This document shows, piece by piece, positions 1 to 6,446 of a DNA stretch of 16,449 bases; position 1 is the first letter of the stretch; every line of letters starts with the position of its first letter. The stretch comes from an uncultured Planctomycetaceae bacterium. Its GTDB lineage: Bacteria; Planctomycetota; Planctomycetia; Pirellulales; Pirellulaceae. The stretch lies in the NCBI GenBank assembly GCA_903927685.1, contig CAIYOB010001620.1:1-16449 (forward strand). Reading direction: 5' to 3'. Position numbers and translations under genes: made by a program. The notes under the pieces were generated by a model, which saw nothing but the letters and a program-made list of their open reading frames with translations, made no database searches and was not told the DNA's origin.

Positions 1-600
1 AAACGGACAACTTGTCCGTCTGTTCCATCATCCGCCGCCGACACGGCCGCCAAGACGGGCCATGTTCGCGGCGTTGGAGCTGATCCGCGAAATGGAATCG
101 GAACCCCAGCCGTTATTCGTCGGGCAGTAGTTGTCAATGGACACATACCAGTGTCGGGATGACACCTATCCCCGCGGCAATCGGGCCCGCAATACGACGC
201 ATCGCCAGCGGTTCGACATTCGAGCCGCTTTCTTTCTGCGCTCGCATCCTGGGGCAGCTGTGGGCCGGCAATCGGGCGTCGTGGCGATCCGCCCCGCGCC
301 CGCACGGGCTACCCGGAACTGAACCGGACAAGTTGTCCGTTTCAGTCATCCGCCCCGCGCCCGCACGGGCTACACAGAAGGGGGTAAACGGCCATCTTGT
401 CCGTTTACATCCGCCCCGCGCCCGCACGGGCTACCCTGTAAGGCCGTTCACGTTTACGCCGCGGGTATCGCGATACCGGAGGCCCCCGGAAAATGCCTAT
501 TGTTGCGGATAGGTGGCGAAGTGCCGAGAATCGAGAAAACCCCGTGTTTCACCGTGTTTTCTTGTGTCTGGCAGGCGGGCGAGAAAGGGGCGGAAACACT
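1..600. other. Long stretch without a convincing gene
   Basis: No convincing complete gene lies here. A plus-strand frame is open from base 2 to a TAG at 128-130 and ends with a plausible peptide (MFAALELIREMESEPQPLF, from ATG 62), so it could be the C-terminus of a gene entering from the left, but I recognise no family. From 131 to 286 I see nothing. The stretch 287-434 holds the repeat array listed separately. From 435 to 600 I see only a degenerate hairpin just after the last repeat. Other open frames translate GC-rich repeats and have no family resemblance. Confidence 0.4.
287..434. repeat. 61-bp-period palindromic repeat array (three core copies)
   Basis: A 26-bp core (begins ATCCGCCCCGCG, ends CGGGCTAC) occurs identically at 287-312, 348-373 and 409-434, so the period is exactly 61 bp with two 35-bp intervals. 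The core contains a small hairpin (GCCCG-CA-CGGGC). Each interval contains a larger near-perfect palindrome centred on GGACAA/TTGTCC: the first has CTGAA..TTCAG ends and the second GTAAA..TTTAC ends. A diverged unit with the same palindrome starts at base 1. The palindrome inside both intervals argues against a CRISPR array; a REP-like intergenic repeat family is more likely. Confidence 0.75.
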
Positions 601-639
601 TTATGATTCCGCTGCTCTAACCAACTGAGCTACTCCGCC
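601..639 (-). tRNA. Truncated tRNA-Met(CAU), 5' half only
   Basis: Read on the minus strand from 639, the sequence is the 5' half of an elongator tRNA-Met: acceptor strand GGCGGAG, a D arm with AGCTCAGTTGGTTAGAGC, and anticodon stem GCGGA followed by loop ATCATAA, which contains the CAT anticodon. Similarity stops immediately after the loop. The expected 3' anticodon strand, variable loop, T arm and acceptor do not follow, so no functional tRNA can form. The anticodon loop is a classic crossover point for tyrosine integrases, and a decayed integrase starts 178 bp away, so I infer a relic attachment site. Confidence 0.7.
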
Positions 640-640
640 A

Positions 641-816
641 AGTGCGTCTTCCCTGCGTTTTCCGGCATTTTCGCGTTTCCGGTTGTCGGCTGGCTGTCAT
701 TTTGACAACCGTATTGACAACCAACCGCCTATTTTAACAGGGAAATGACAGCCGCCCGTTGGGCGAGCGGTTGTCCGTGACAACCACCTAAGCCGCTGAA
801 TTCCGAGGTAGCTGCC
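641..816. promoter_or_regulatory. Att-like region with clustered GACAACC sites
   Basis: Between the tRNA half and the integrase start, GACAACC or its complement occurs five times in 105 bp: 681-687 (minus), 704-710 (plus), 716-722 (plus), 769-775 (minus) and 779-785 (plus). The last two form a 7-bp hairpin with a 3-nt loop. A perfect 11-bp inverted repeat, GGCTGTCATTT / AAATGACAGCC, lies at 692-702 and 743-753. Arrays of short repeats beside a tyrosine integrase usually act as arm-type binding sites or as its promoter. The assignment as an attachment region is inference from position. Confidence 0.5.
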
Positions 817-857
817 ATGAGCCACAAATCTAATCTATCGGCATCGAGTCGAAAAGC

Positions 858-889
858 GGGTAGGGAAAAACCAGGGTAGGGAAAAACCA
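858..889. repeat. 16-bp perfect tandem duplication in the integrase gene
   Basis: GGGTAGGGAAAAACCA occurs twice head to tail (858-873 and 874-889). Removing one copy joins the frame of ATG 817 to the downstream integrase frame (REKPEKPYPDFPL), so this duplication is an inactivating event that creates the in-frame TAG at 877-879. Confidence 0.9.
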
Positions 890-1289
890 GAGAAACCCTA
901 TCCCGATTTTCCGCTGACTCCGCAAAATTCCGGCGGTTGGTGCAAAAAGTCAGGGGCCAACTGCACTATTTCGGCAAGTGGGAGGAGCCGGAAACCTCGC
1001 TCAAACTGTACCTTGAGCAGCGCGACGACCTTTTCGCAGGCCCGACGCCCCGCCCGGCGAATGTCGCCCGCATGGTGCTAAAAGGCCTGTGCAACGAATT
1101 CTTGACGTACAAAAAGCACTTGGTCGAGACCGGCGAGCTTACCGCCCAAACGGACCAAGAGCACTCCGACACTTGCGAGCGGCTGCTCTCCATCCAGGGG
1201 AGCAATATCGTAGTGGAGGAAATCCGGCCGGATCACCTGTTGAAGGTTCGGGACCGTCTTTCGGCAACCCTGGGGCGTGTGGCGCTGTC

Positions 1290-1319
1290 CAACGAAATCG
1301 GCCGCAACGAAATCGGCCG
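1290..1319. repeat. 15-bp perfect in-frame tandem duplication
   Basis: CAACGAAATCGGCCG occurs twice head to tail (1290-1304 and 1305-1319), doubling the peptide NEIGR inside the core-binding domain of the decayed integrase. It keeps the frame. Confidence 0.9.
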
Positions 1320-1417
1320 GGTTCGCGTTCTGTTCAGTCAAGAAGTTCTTCGACGCCGTGGCCATTCGCAGACTGCTGGATGCTGCCGACGTTCACTTGC
1401 GGGCCATGATCTACCCG

Positions 1418-1660
1418 GGAGACAAACCCGATCGATCGCGCCCAACACGACGTTCTGATGGTGCGGGTGTCCCGGAAGGTCGGCGACAAACGGTTGCTGG
1501 CCCTGATCGGGCGTTACCTGCCGGCGGGCGTCATGGTCGACACCGAACTGCCGCCCTCGACCGAAGGCACGATGCACGGGCGGTCCGCTTTCGCCGTTGC
1601 TGGCGAACATCCTGCTGGACGATTTCGACAAAGAGTTGGAATCCCGCGGCCGCTGGGCGG
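1418..1660 (+). pseudogene. Group II intron reverse transcriptase/maturase fragment
   Basis: From about 1434 the frame reads DRAQHDVLM, then VRVSRKVGDKRLLALIGRY, then LPAGVMVDTEL. This is the RT2 to RT3 part of LtrA-like group II intron proteins, in which FDxVNHD, a conserved lysine/arginine block and an AGVMV segment are characteristic. After one extra base near 1577-1578 the next frame continues with GGPLSPLLANILLDDFDKEL, the RT4 region. Similarity stops near 1655, before the catalytic YADD motif. Both ends are lost, and no intron ribozyme domain V is recognisable. The upstream junction abuts the integrase remnant directly, so either the intron inserted there and was deleted down, or a deletion fused two remnants. 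Confidence 0.75.
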
Positions 1661-2071
1661 GGTCGGCTCCGGACCTCGCCCCGCCGTCGAAGCCAGCCGC
1701 GGCGGACCGTTCCCCCGCTCGCTCGCGCTTCGGGCTACGGTGCTGCCGAACGCCCCAGCCCCGGTCCTGGCCGCTGGCCACGCCTTCCCGGTGGACGGGT
1801 GACCGGCGGACGGTTGCGGACCTGCCCGGCGGCTGGAAGGTTCGGGAACTGCCGAGGGATCGTGGCTTGGTCCGGCTGGCGCGTGTCGCGGTGGGGTCGA
1901 GTGCCGCGAGCCTCCAGCGGCGACGGACGCTTCCGCATTCCACCAAGAAAAACGGCTTGCGCGTCTGGACCGGCGCGGCGCCAGACGTTAATTTGCCAAA
2001 CAGCGTGAGGCGTTTTGCCTGGGGTATCGAGTTGGGCGTCAACCACCGACAGATCAAAGAAAGAGGTTTTC
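1661..2071. other. Gene-free stretch upstream of the beta-propeller gene
   Basis: I recognise no protein family in any frame. Near 1713-1740 there is a stretch ending CGCGCTTCGGGCTACG, which resembles a type of GC-rich repeat I associate with planctomycete intergenic DNA. A fragment of the MITE-like repeat sits at 1893-1922. The ribosome site of the next gene lies at 2061-2066; no clear promoter is visible. Confidence 0.4.
1893..1922 (+). repeat. Fragment of the MITE-like palindromic repeat
   Basis: About 30 bp (GGGGTCGAGTGCCGCGAG and the next 12 bases) match the left inner arm of the repeats at 3420-3541 and 16216-16351 with only a few mismatches, but the right arm is missing. It is a degraded third copy. 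Confidence 0.6.
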
Positions 2072-3388
2072 GTGAAAATAGGTCTCCTGCTCGCGTATTG
2101 CTGGCTGGTTTGCGGAAGCTTGGTTCAGGCCGCTGAATGGCCGCACTGGCGAGGGCCCGCTTACAACGGATCGACGGACGAAACGGGGCTGCCGGACCAG
2201 TGGAGCCGCACAGAGAACATCGCTTGGAGCACGGCAATGCCCGGCGTGGCTGCGTCGACCCCCGTGGTCTGGGGCGAGCGGGTGCTGCTGACCGGCACGG
2301 ACTCGGCCCGGGACATGTTGCAAGCCGTGTGCGTGAGCCGCAAGACGGGCGAGATCCTGTGGCAGCACGACGTGGCCCAGGGCATCAGCAAGGACAATCG
2401 CAGCAACTTTGCCTCCGGCTCGCCCGTCACCGACGGGCAGACGGCGATCTTCTTCTACGGCAGCGGCGAACTGGTCGCGTACGACCTGGACGGCCGCCGC
2501 CGCTGGCTGCGGAACCTCGCCGACGACTACGGCTCGTTCGCCTTCTTCTGGACGTTCAGCACCAGCCCGCTGCTGTGGGACGGCAAGTTGTACATCCAGG
2601 TCCTGCAGCGGGACGAGCAGATCGAAGGTCGCGGCGTCGCGGGCCGGTTCAACGAATCCTACCTGCTGGCCCTGGACCCGCAGACCGGCAAGACGCTGTG
2701 GCGGCAGGTCCGGCCCAGCCAGGCGGTCGCCGAATCGCGCGAGGCGTTCACGACGCCGATTCCGTACCCGCTCGAAGGCGGGACGCAACTGCTGGTCGCG
2801 GGCGGTGACGCGCTGACCGGCCACGATCCGGCGACCGGCCGGGAATTGTGGCGCTGGGGAACGTGGAACCCCGAGCGGATTCCGCATTGGCGGCTGGTCC
2901 CGTCCCCGGTCGCGGGTGACGGCATCATCCTGGCCTGCGCCCCGAAACGCGAGCCCATCTATGCCGTTAAAGCCGGCGGCAGCGGTCCGCTGGATGACAG
3001 CTGGCTGGCCTGGGTCAGCCGCGAGTCGCGAGAAGTCTCCAGCGACGTGCCGACGCCCGCGTTCTACGACGGCGATTTCTTTGTGCTCAGCGACATCCGC
3101 AAGTGCCTGTCGCGGGTCGAGCCGCGGACCGGCAAAGTCAAGTGGACGGTCGCCACGCCGGGCAACGCCAAGTACGAAGCCTCGCCGCTGGCCGCCGACG
3201 GCAAGCTGTACACGCTCAACTTCGACGGCCAGGTGACGATCTTCCGCGCCGCCGACGGGCAATTGCTCCGCTCGATCCCGATGGACGAACCGACCAACGG
3301 CGAAGTTGTCCGCTCGTCCATCGCCGCCGCCCACGGCCAGCTGTTCATCCGCACGACGCGGCACCTGTATTGCGTCGGAAAGCGTTGA
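2072..3388 (+). CDS. Exported PQQ-like beta-propeller repeat protein
   Basis: This predicted 438-residue protein starts at GTG 2072, chosen because AAGAGG lies 5 bases upstream and a signal peptide follows directly (MKIGLLLAYCWLVCGSLVQA, cut before AEW). The mature protein opens with WPHWRGPAYNG, common in planctomycete exported propellers. At least six blade motifs of the PQQ/BamB type are visible, for example SRKTGEILW, DLDGRRRW, DPQTGKTLW, DPATGRELW, EPRTGKVKW and a final AADGQLL. Such proteins sit in the periplasm as binding or scaffold modules; nothing proves PQQ binding or dehydrogenase activity. It stands alone between a mobile-DNA graveyard and a palindromic repeat that may end its transcript. 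Family confidence is high, function unknown. Confidence 0.9.
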   Translation: MKIGLLLAYCWLVCGSLVQAAEWPHWRGPAYNGSTDETGLPDQWSRTENIAWSTAMPGVAASTPVVWGERVLLTGTDSARDMLQAVCVSRKTGEILWQHDVAQGISKDNRSNFASGSPVTDGQTAIFFYGSGELVAYDLDGRRRWLRNLADDYGSFAFFWTFSTSPLLWDGKLYIQVLQRDEQIEGRGVAGRFNESYLLALDPQTGKTLWRQVRPSQAVAESREAFTTPIPYPLEGGTQLLVAGGDALTGHDPATGRELWRWGTWNPERIPHWRLVPSPVAGDGIILACAPKREPIYAVKAGGSGPLDDSWLAWVSRESREVSSDVPTPAFYDGDFFVLSDIRKCLSRVEPRTGKVKWTVATPGNAKYEASPLAADGKLYTLNFDGQVTIFRAADGQLLRSIPMDEPTNGEVVRSSIAAAHGQLFIRTTRHLYCVGKR

Positions 3389-3419
3389 ACCGGGCGGGTC
3401 ACGCACAGCGGGCCGTCAA

Positions 3420-3541
3420 GGCTAAGTGTTGGGGTGCCTGGAGTCGAGTGCAGCGAGCCCCCAGTTGCAGGAACTGGGGGCTCGCCACTCGTACCTCGTG
3501 GATCGCCCCCAGGCACCCAACCCCAATTCTTTGCCTGGGCT
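3420..3541. repeat. MITE-like palindromic repeat, copy A
   Basis: This copy has nested inverted repeats. Outer arms GTTGGGGTGCCTGG and CCAGGCACCCAACCC flank a central perfect 14-bp stem (GCGAGCCCCCAGTT with its complement) around a 5-nt loop. It matches the element at 16216-16351 along nearly its full length. It sits 31 bp after the stop of the beta-propeller gene, and the hairpin could act as a terminator although no T-run follows. It encodes no protein, so it would depend on another element's transposase if mobile. Confidence 0.85.
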
Positions 3542-3633
3542 TGCCCACGTGCGGCGAGGTTTTCCTTCGACGACCAGCCGTACGCGACAGCCGTCCTCCA
3601 GCGACTGACCGGCACGGTCGTGGCCCAAGTCTT

Positions 3634-3948
3634 GGTCGTGTAGAAGTTGGGGAGTTGCGTCTTGCGCATGCCGGACCTGGCGCCGATCCCTTTCATCGCG
3701 GTTTCAGACTGGCGGAGCCCGTCGGCCACAAAGATGCCGTAATCCAGCATTTTCGGGTCCACGTTCAGGATCGGGAGGTTGTCGATCTTGCGGGCATAGC
3801 GTTCAAACCACGCACCGACCTGCCCCCAAGTCACAAACTCGGTCGACTTGCGTTTCCCACGCAGGTCGTCCAGCATGGTCGTGACCGTCTTGAAGTTTTG
3901 TAACGCCGCATCGCTATTTACTAAGTAGATGGCCGCGACTGAGCCCAA
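3634..3948 (-). pseudogene. Remnant of an unidentified protein gene
   Basis: The minus-strand frame from ATG 3948 contains a protein-like stretch: DAALQNFKTVTTMLDDLRGK, then WFERYARKIDNLPILNVDP, GIFVADGLRQ and MKGIGARSGMRKTQL. Composition and pattern look like a real helical protein, and I have an impression of planctomycete exported proteins of unknown function with a similar KIDNLP..NVD motif, which I cannot verify. After about 3634 the frame runs into unrelated repeat and antisense sequence. There is no signal peptide and no ribosome site, and the 5' end overlaps the sigma factor start. I therefore read it as a fragment truncated at both ends, not a working gene. Confidence 0.4.
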
Positions 3949-4570
3949 AATGATGGACGATGCGGTTCAACTGGCCGCAGAGATCACCCAGCAACTCGTC
4001 CACAACGACGTGGCTGCGTTGGACGCGGTGCTGCGCGCCTACGGCCCCGTGGTCGGTGCCGCTATCAAGCGGAAGTACTTTGTCCTGAACAGCCACGACA
4101 TCGATGACATTTTATCGGTCGCCCTGTTCCAGCTTTGGAACCTCCGGGATCGGTTCGACCCCGCCAAGGGGTCGTTGCGAGCGTCGTTTTTTCGGATCGC
4201 CGACCATGTCGCCTTGGATTTGATGCGTCACGGCTGGCACAAGGCACGCCAGCGTGAGGTGGCTTTGCAGGATATCTACCCCACCAAAGAACCAGGCGAT
4301 TCTACTGCCGAGCAGCCGGACTGCGAAACGGCCTTGTCGGAGGTCGGGACGTCTCCGATTCAACAACACTTGCGGCAGATTGTCGACTGCCTTCCGGAAG
4401 CGTATCGCTACATCATCCTGGCGGATGCCTGCGCTCGTGATCGAGTGGCTTCCACGGCATTTTTGTCGCAGGAATTGGATATTCCCGAGGGAAGTGTGCG
4501 GGTATACCGCAGCCGTGCGATGGCTTCCATTCGGACGGAATTCCGCCGCTTGGGGTATTCACTGCCATGA
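3929..4570 (+). CDS. Sigma-70 family (ECF-like) RNA polymerase sigma factor
   Basis: This predicted 213-residue protein directs RNA polymerase to a specific promoter set. Region 2 spans roughly residues 30-100, with HDIDDILSVALFQLW and then FDPAKGSLRASFFRIADHVALD, the core-binding and -10 reading helices. Region 4 lies near residues 150-213: LPEAYRYIILAD, then a helix-turn-helix with LSQELDIPEGSVRVYRSRA. There is no region 1.1 or 3, as expected for ECF factors. ATG 3929 has only a weak ribosome site; ATG 3950 or 3953 would lose only the first few residues. Its stop codon overlaps the start of the FecR/LamG gene (ATGA), indicating translational coupling and suggesting that partner senses the signal. 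The target promoters are unknown. Confidence 0.88.
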   Translation: MAATEPKMMDDAVQLAAEITQQLVHNDVAALDAVLRAYGPVVGAAIKRKYFVLNSHDIDDILSVALFQLWNLRDRFDPAKGSLRASFFRIADHVALDLMRHGWHKARQREVALQDIYPTKEPGDSTAEQPDCETALSEVGTSPIQQHLRQIVDCLPEAYRYIILADACARDRVASTAFLSQELDIPEGSVRVYRSRAMASIRTEFRRLGYSLP

Positions 4571-6441
4571 GTAATACGACGAAATCCGCAAGTCTTGGTC
4601 CTCGCGATGAGTGGCTGCGGCGATTGATCGTGGACTCGCTCGGTCCCGAAGACCACCGACGAGCGACGGACATAGAGATCGAGGCCCTGCTCGATTCCTG
4701 CGACGAACTCCGCCTGGCGGACGAGCAAATGGAATTGATTCTGCGAAAGGCCAAAGCGGAAATCGCGAATCCTTCTTCCGCGCCTGGCCCACCGCTTTCC
4801 AAGTCGCCCAGGCACGGGGTCTTGGGCGACGTGATGGACAGCGATGGCGAATCCCACAGTCCGACATTATTCAGCGGCTTCGCGATTGGGGCACTGACTG
4901 CCGCAACGATCGCTCTGTCGGTCGCCGTGGCGGTGATGGTCTGTCGCAGCGACGTCACGGTCGATCCGCGCCAAGTCTCGCAACAAGCGCCCTCGCCTTT
5001 CTCCCCCGCCCCCTCCAATCCTCAGGCCGACGGTGCATCCAAGCCGCAATCCCTCCCCGCACCTGCTTTCGCTGTTGCCCAAGTGGCTCAACTGATCGAT
5101 TGCCGTTGGGCCGACAGTTCGAAGGCCCTGGCCCATGGCGACAAGCTGCCCGTCGGGCAGGTGCTGGAAATGGAGGGGGGGGTGGCCGAGATCGACTTCG
5201 AGATCGGGGCCAGGTTGATCCTGCAAGGCCCTGCCACGCTGGAACTTTTGTCACCCAAGAGCGCCCGGCTGGATGTGGGCAAGGCGACCGTGGAAATCCA
5301 GAGTGAGCGAGCCCGAGGTTTCAGGATCGTCACCGCCGAAACCACCTTTATCGACCAGGGAACCGAGTTCGGCGTGGAAGTCCCGCCGGGTGGCGGCAGC
5401 AAGGTCCACGTCTTCAAGGGGGCGGTCGACGTGGACCACGCCAGCGCGGCAGAGAACGGCCCCGGCGTAACGCAACGCTTGCAGAAAAGCATCGGCGCTC
5501 GGATGGTGGCGGGCGAAAAAGGGATGACCCTGGTCGAAGACACGGGCGAGTGTTTCATCCGCTCGATGGACGAGGCCCAGCGCGACCGCCACCTCGTTGC
5601 CTGGTGGCGTTTCGAGGACCGGCCGATCGGGCAGCTCCTGCCGGAAACCAATCTGAACACCCGTTCCGTCTGTGCGACCGTCGATTCCTCGTTCAACGGC
5701 AATGATCTGTACGTTTTTGGGCACAATCAGCACCCGACGATCTCCGCCGACGTTGCCTCGCCGACGGTGCCGCAAGCGGGCGTCGCGAATCGCTCTTGCA
5801 TGGACAACTCCCATCTGGGCGACGGTGTCGTCCACCGGAATGTCTACACGCATTCCGAGTTCAGCCACGCCGCGCCACTGGACGCGCAGCAGATCGCGCC
5901 GCGCGAGTGGACGATCGAGGCCTCGGTGAAGGCTGCCCAAATGCCGCAGAAGGCCCAGGTGTTCCTCGTTCGCGACGGCACGTTTTCGTTGAAGGCCTCC
6001 AGGCAACCGCCGCGGCTGATGTTCCAAATCAATGAGGCGGGACGGTTTGCCATCAGCTTTTACGACGCCGCAGATCGGTTCCATGAAGCGGTCGCCGACG
6101 GCCCGGCGGCGGAAGCGGACCGCTGGTATCACCTGGCCGCCACGAGCGACGGCCGACAATTGCGACTGTACGTCGATGTTCTGGACGGCCGCGGCTACCT
6201 CCTGCGGGCCAAAAAGGACCTGCCCGCAGCCGACCCGGCCGCGCCGGACAGTTCCACGGCGCTGGGCAAGGGCGAGGACGATGCCGAATGGGCCATCGGC
6301 CGTGGCGACAACGTCAATCTTCCGCAGCAGCAGTTCGTCGGTTGGATCGACGAAGTGCGGATCAGCGATCTTGCCCTTCAACCTGGCGAGTTCCTCTTCG
6401 CGTTGCCCAACGCGATCATCCACGGCAACTTGGAAAGGTGA
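4567..6441 (+). CDS. Membrane FecR-domain protein with C-terminal LamG domain
   Basis: This predicted 624-residue protein is likely a cell-surface signal transducer for the overlapping sigma factor. Residues 1-100 are polar and cytoplasmic, where an anti-sigma segment would be expected. One membrane helix lies at about 101-126 (LFSGFAIGALTAATIALSVA). A proline-rich linker follows, then a FecR-like beta domain at about 195-315 (RFRIV-type block GFRIVTAETTFIDQGTEFGV, then VHVFKGAVDVD). The C-terminal part, about 345-615, is a LamG/concanavalin-like jellyroll with WTIEASVKA, WYHLAATSDGRQLRLYVD and FVGWIDEVRISD. Planctomycetes and Verrucomicrobia have many such FecR/LamG proteins next to sigma genes. 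The ligand is unknown; the jellyroll suggests carbohydrate. Anti-sigma activity is inferred from gene order. Confidence 0.87.
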   Translation: MSNTTKSASLGPRDEWLRRLIVDSLGPEDHRRATDIEIEALLDSCDELRLADEQMELILRKAKAEIANPSSAPGPPLSKSPRHGVLGDVMDSDGESHSPTLFSGFAIGALTAATIALSVAVAVMVCRSDVTVDPRQVSQQAPSPFSPAPSNPQADGASKPQSLPAPAFAVAQVAQLIDCRWADSSKALAHGDKLPVGQVLEMEGGVAEIDFEIGARLILQGPATLELLSPKSARLDVGKATVEIQSERARGFRIVTAETTFIDQGTEFGVEVPPGGGSKVHVFKGAVDVDHASAAENGPGVTQRLQKSIGARMVAGEKGMTLVEDTGECFIRSMDEAQRDRHLVAWWRFEDRPIGQLLPETNLNTRSVCATVDSSFNGNDLYVFGHNQHPTISADVASPTVPQAGVANRSCMDNSHLGDGVVHRNVYTHSEFSHAAPLDAQQIAPREWTIEASVKAAQMPQKAQVFLVRDGTFSLKASRQPPRLMFQINEAGRFAISFYDAADRFHEAVADGPAAEADRWYHLAATSDGRQLRLYVDVLDGRGYLLRAKKDLPAADPAAPDSSTALGKGEDDAEWAIGRGDNVNLPQQQFVGWIDEVRISDLALQPGEFLFALPNAIIHGNLER

Positions 6442-6446
6442 GCACC

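Larger units (their letters stand above)
817..1417 (+). pseudogene. Decayed phage-type tyrosine recombinase (integrase)
   Basis: The start is ATG 817, with GAGGT at 805-809 as ribosome site. Pieced together, the N-terminus contains KPYPDFPLTPQNSGG, then RGQLHYFGKW, and a core-binding domain including YLEQRDDLFAG, CNEFLTYKK and LSNEIGRVRVLF, a pattern typical of planctomycete site-specific recombinases. The catalytic domain begins at AIRRLLDAADVHLRAMIY and then ends; the Arg/His/Tyr catalytic residues are absent. Lesions: a 16-bp tandem duplication (858-889) that brings in a TAG at 877, loss of one A from an A-run at 944-948, an in-frame 15-bp duplication (1290-1319), a deletion with frame change near 1336, and fusion to reverse-transcriptase sequence near 1418. 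It probably once mobilised an element at the adjacent tRNA. Family assignment is from memory of motifs. Confidence 0.75.

Noticed and set aside
287..434. CRISPR-like layout: three identical 26-bp repeats with two 35-bp spacers
   Set aside because: Both intervals contain the same TTGTCCGTTT palindrome half, so they are not unrelated spacers; there are only three repeats and no cas gene nearby.
513..639. Complete tRNA-Met interrupted by an insert (CTTCGCC at about 514-520 on the minus strand could pair with the GGCGGAG acceptor)
   Set aside because: No T arm precedes the putative 3' acceptor, the anticodon loop would have 13 nt, and the seven-base pairing is easily explained by chance.
1661..2014. 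Possible continuation of the reverse transcriptase or a transposase in the GC-rich stretch
   Set aside because: No frame gives YADD, a maturase X domain, HNH or DDE-type motifs; translations are low-complexity Arg/Pro/Ala.
2137..3406. Long open frames in other phases and on the minus strand across the beta-propeller gene (up to 450 codons)
   Set aside because: They are shadows of a high-GC gene with strong third-position bias; their translations are Arg/Ala/Pro-rich without family motifs.
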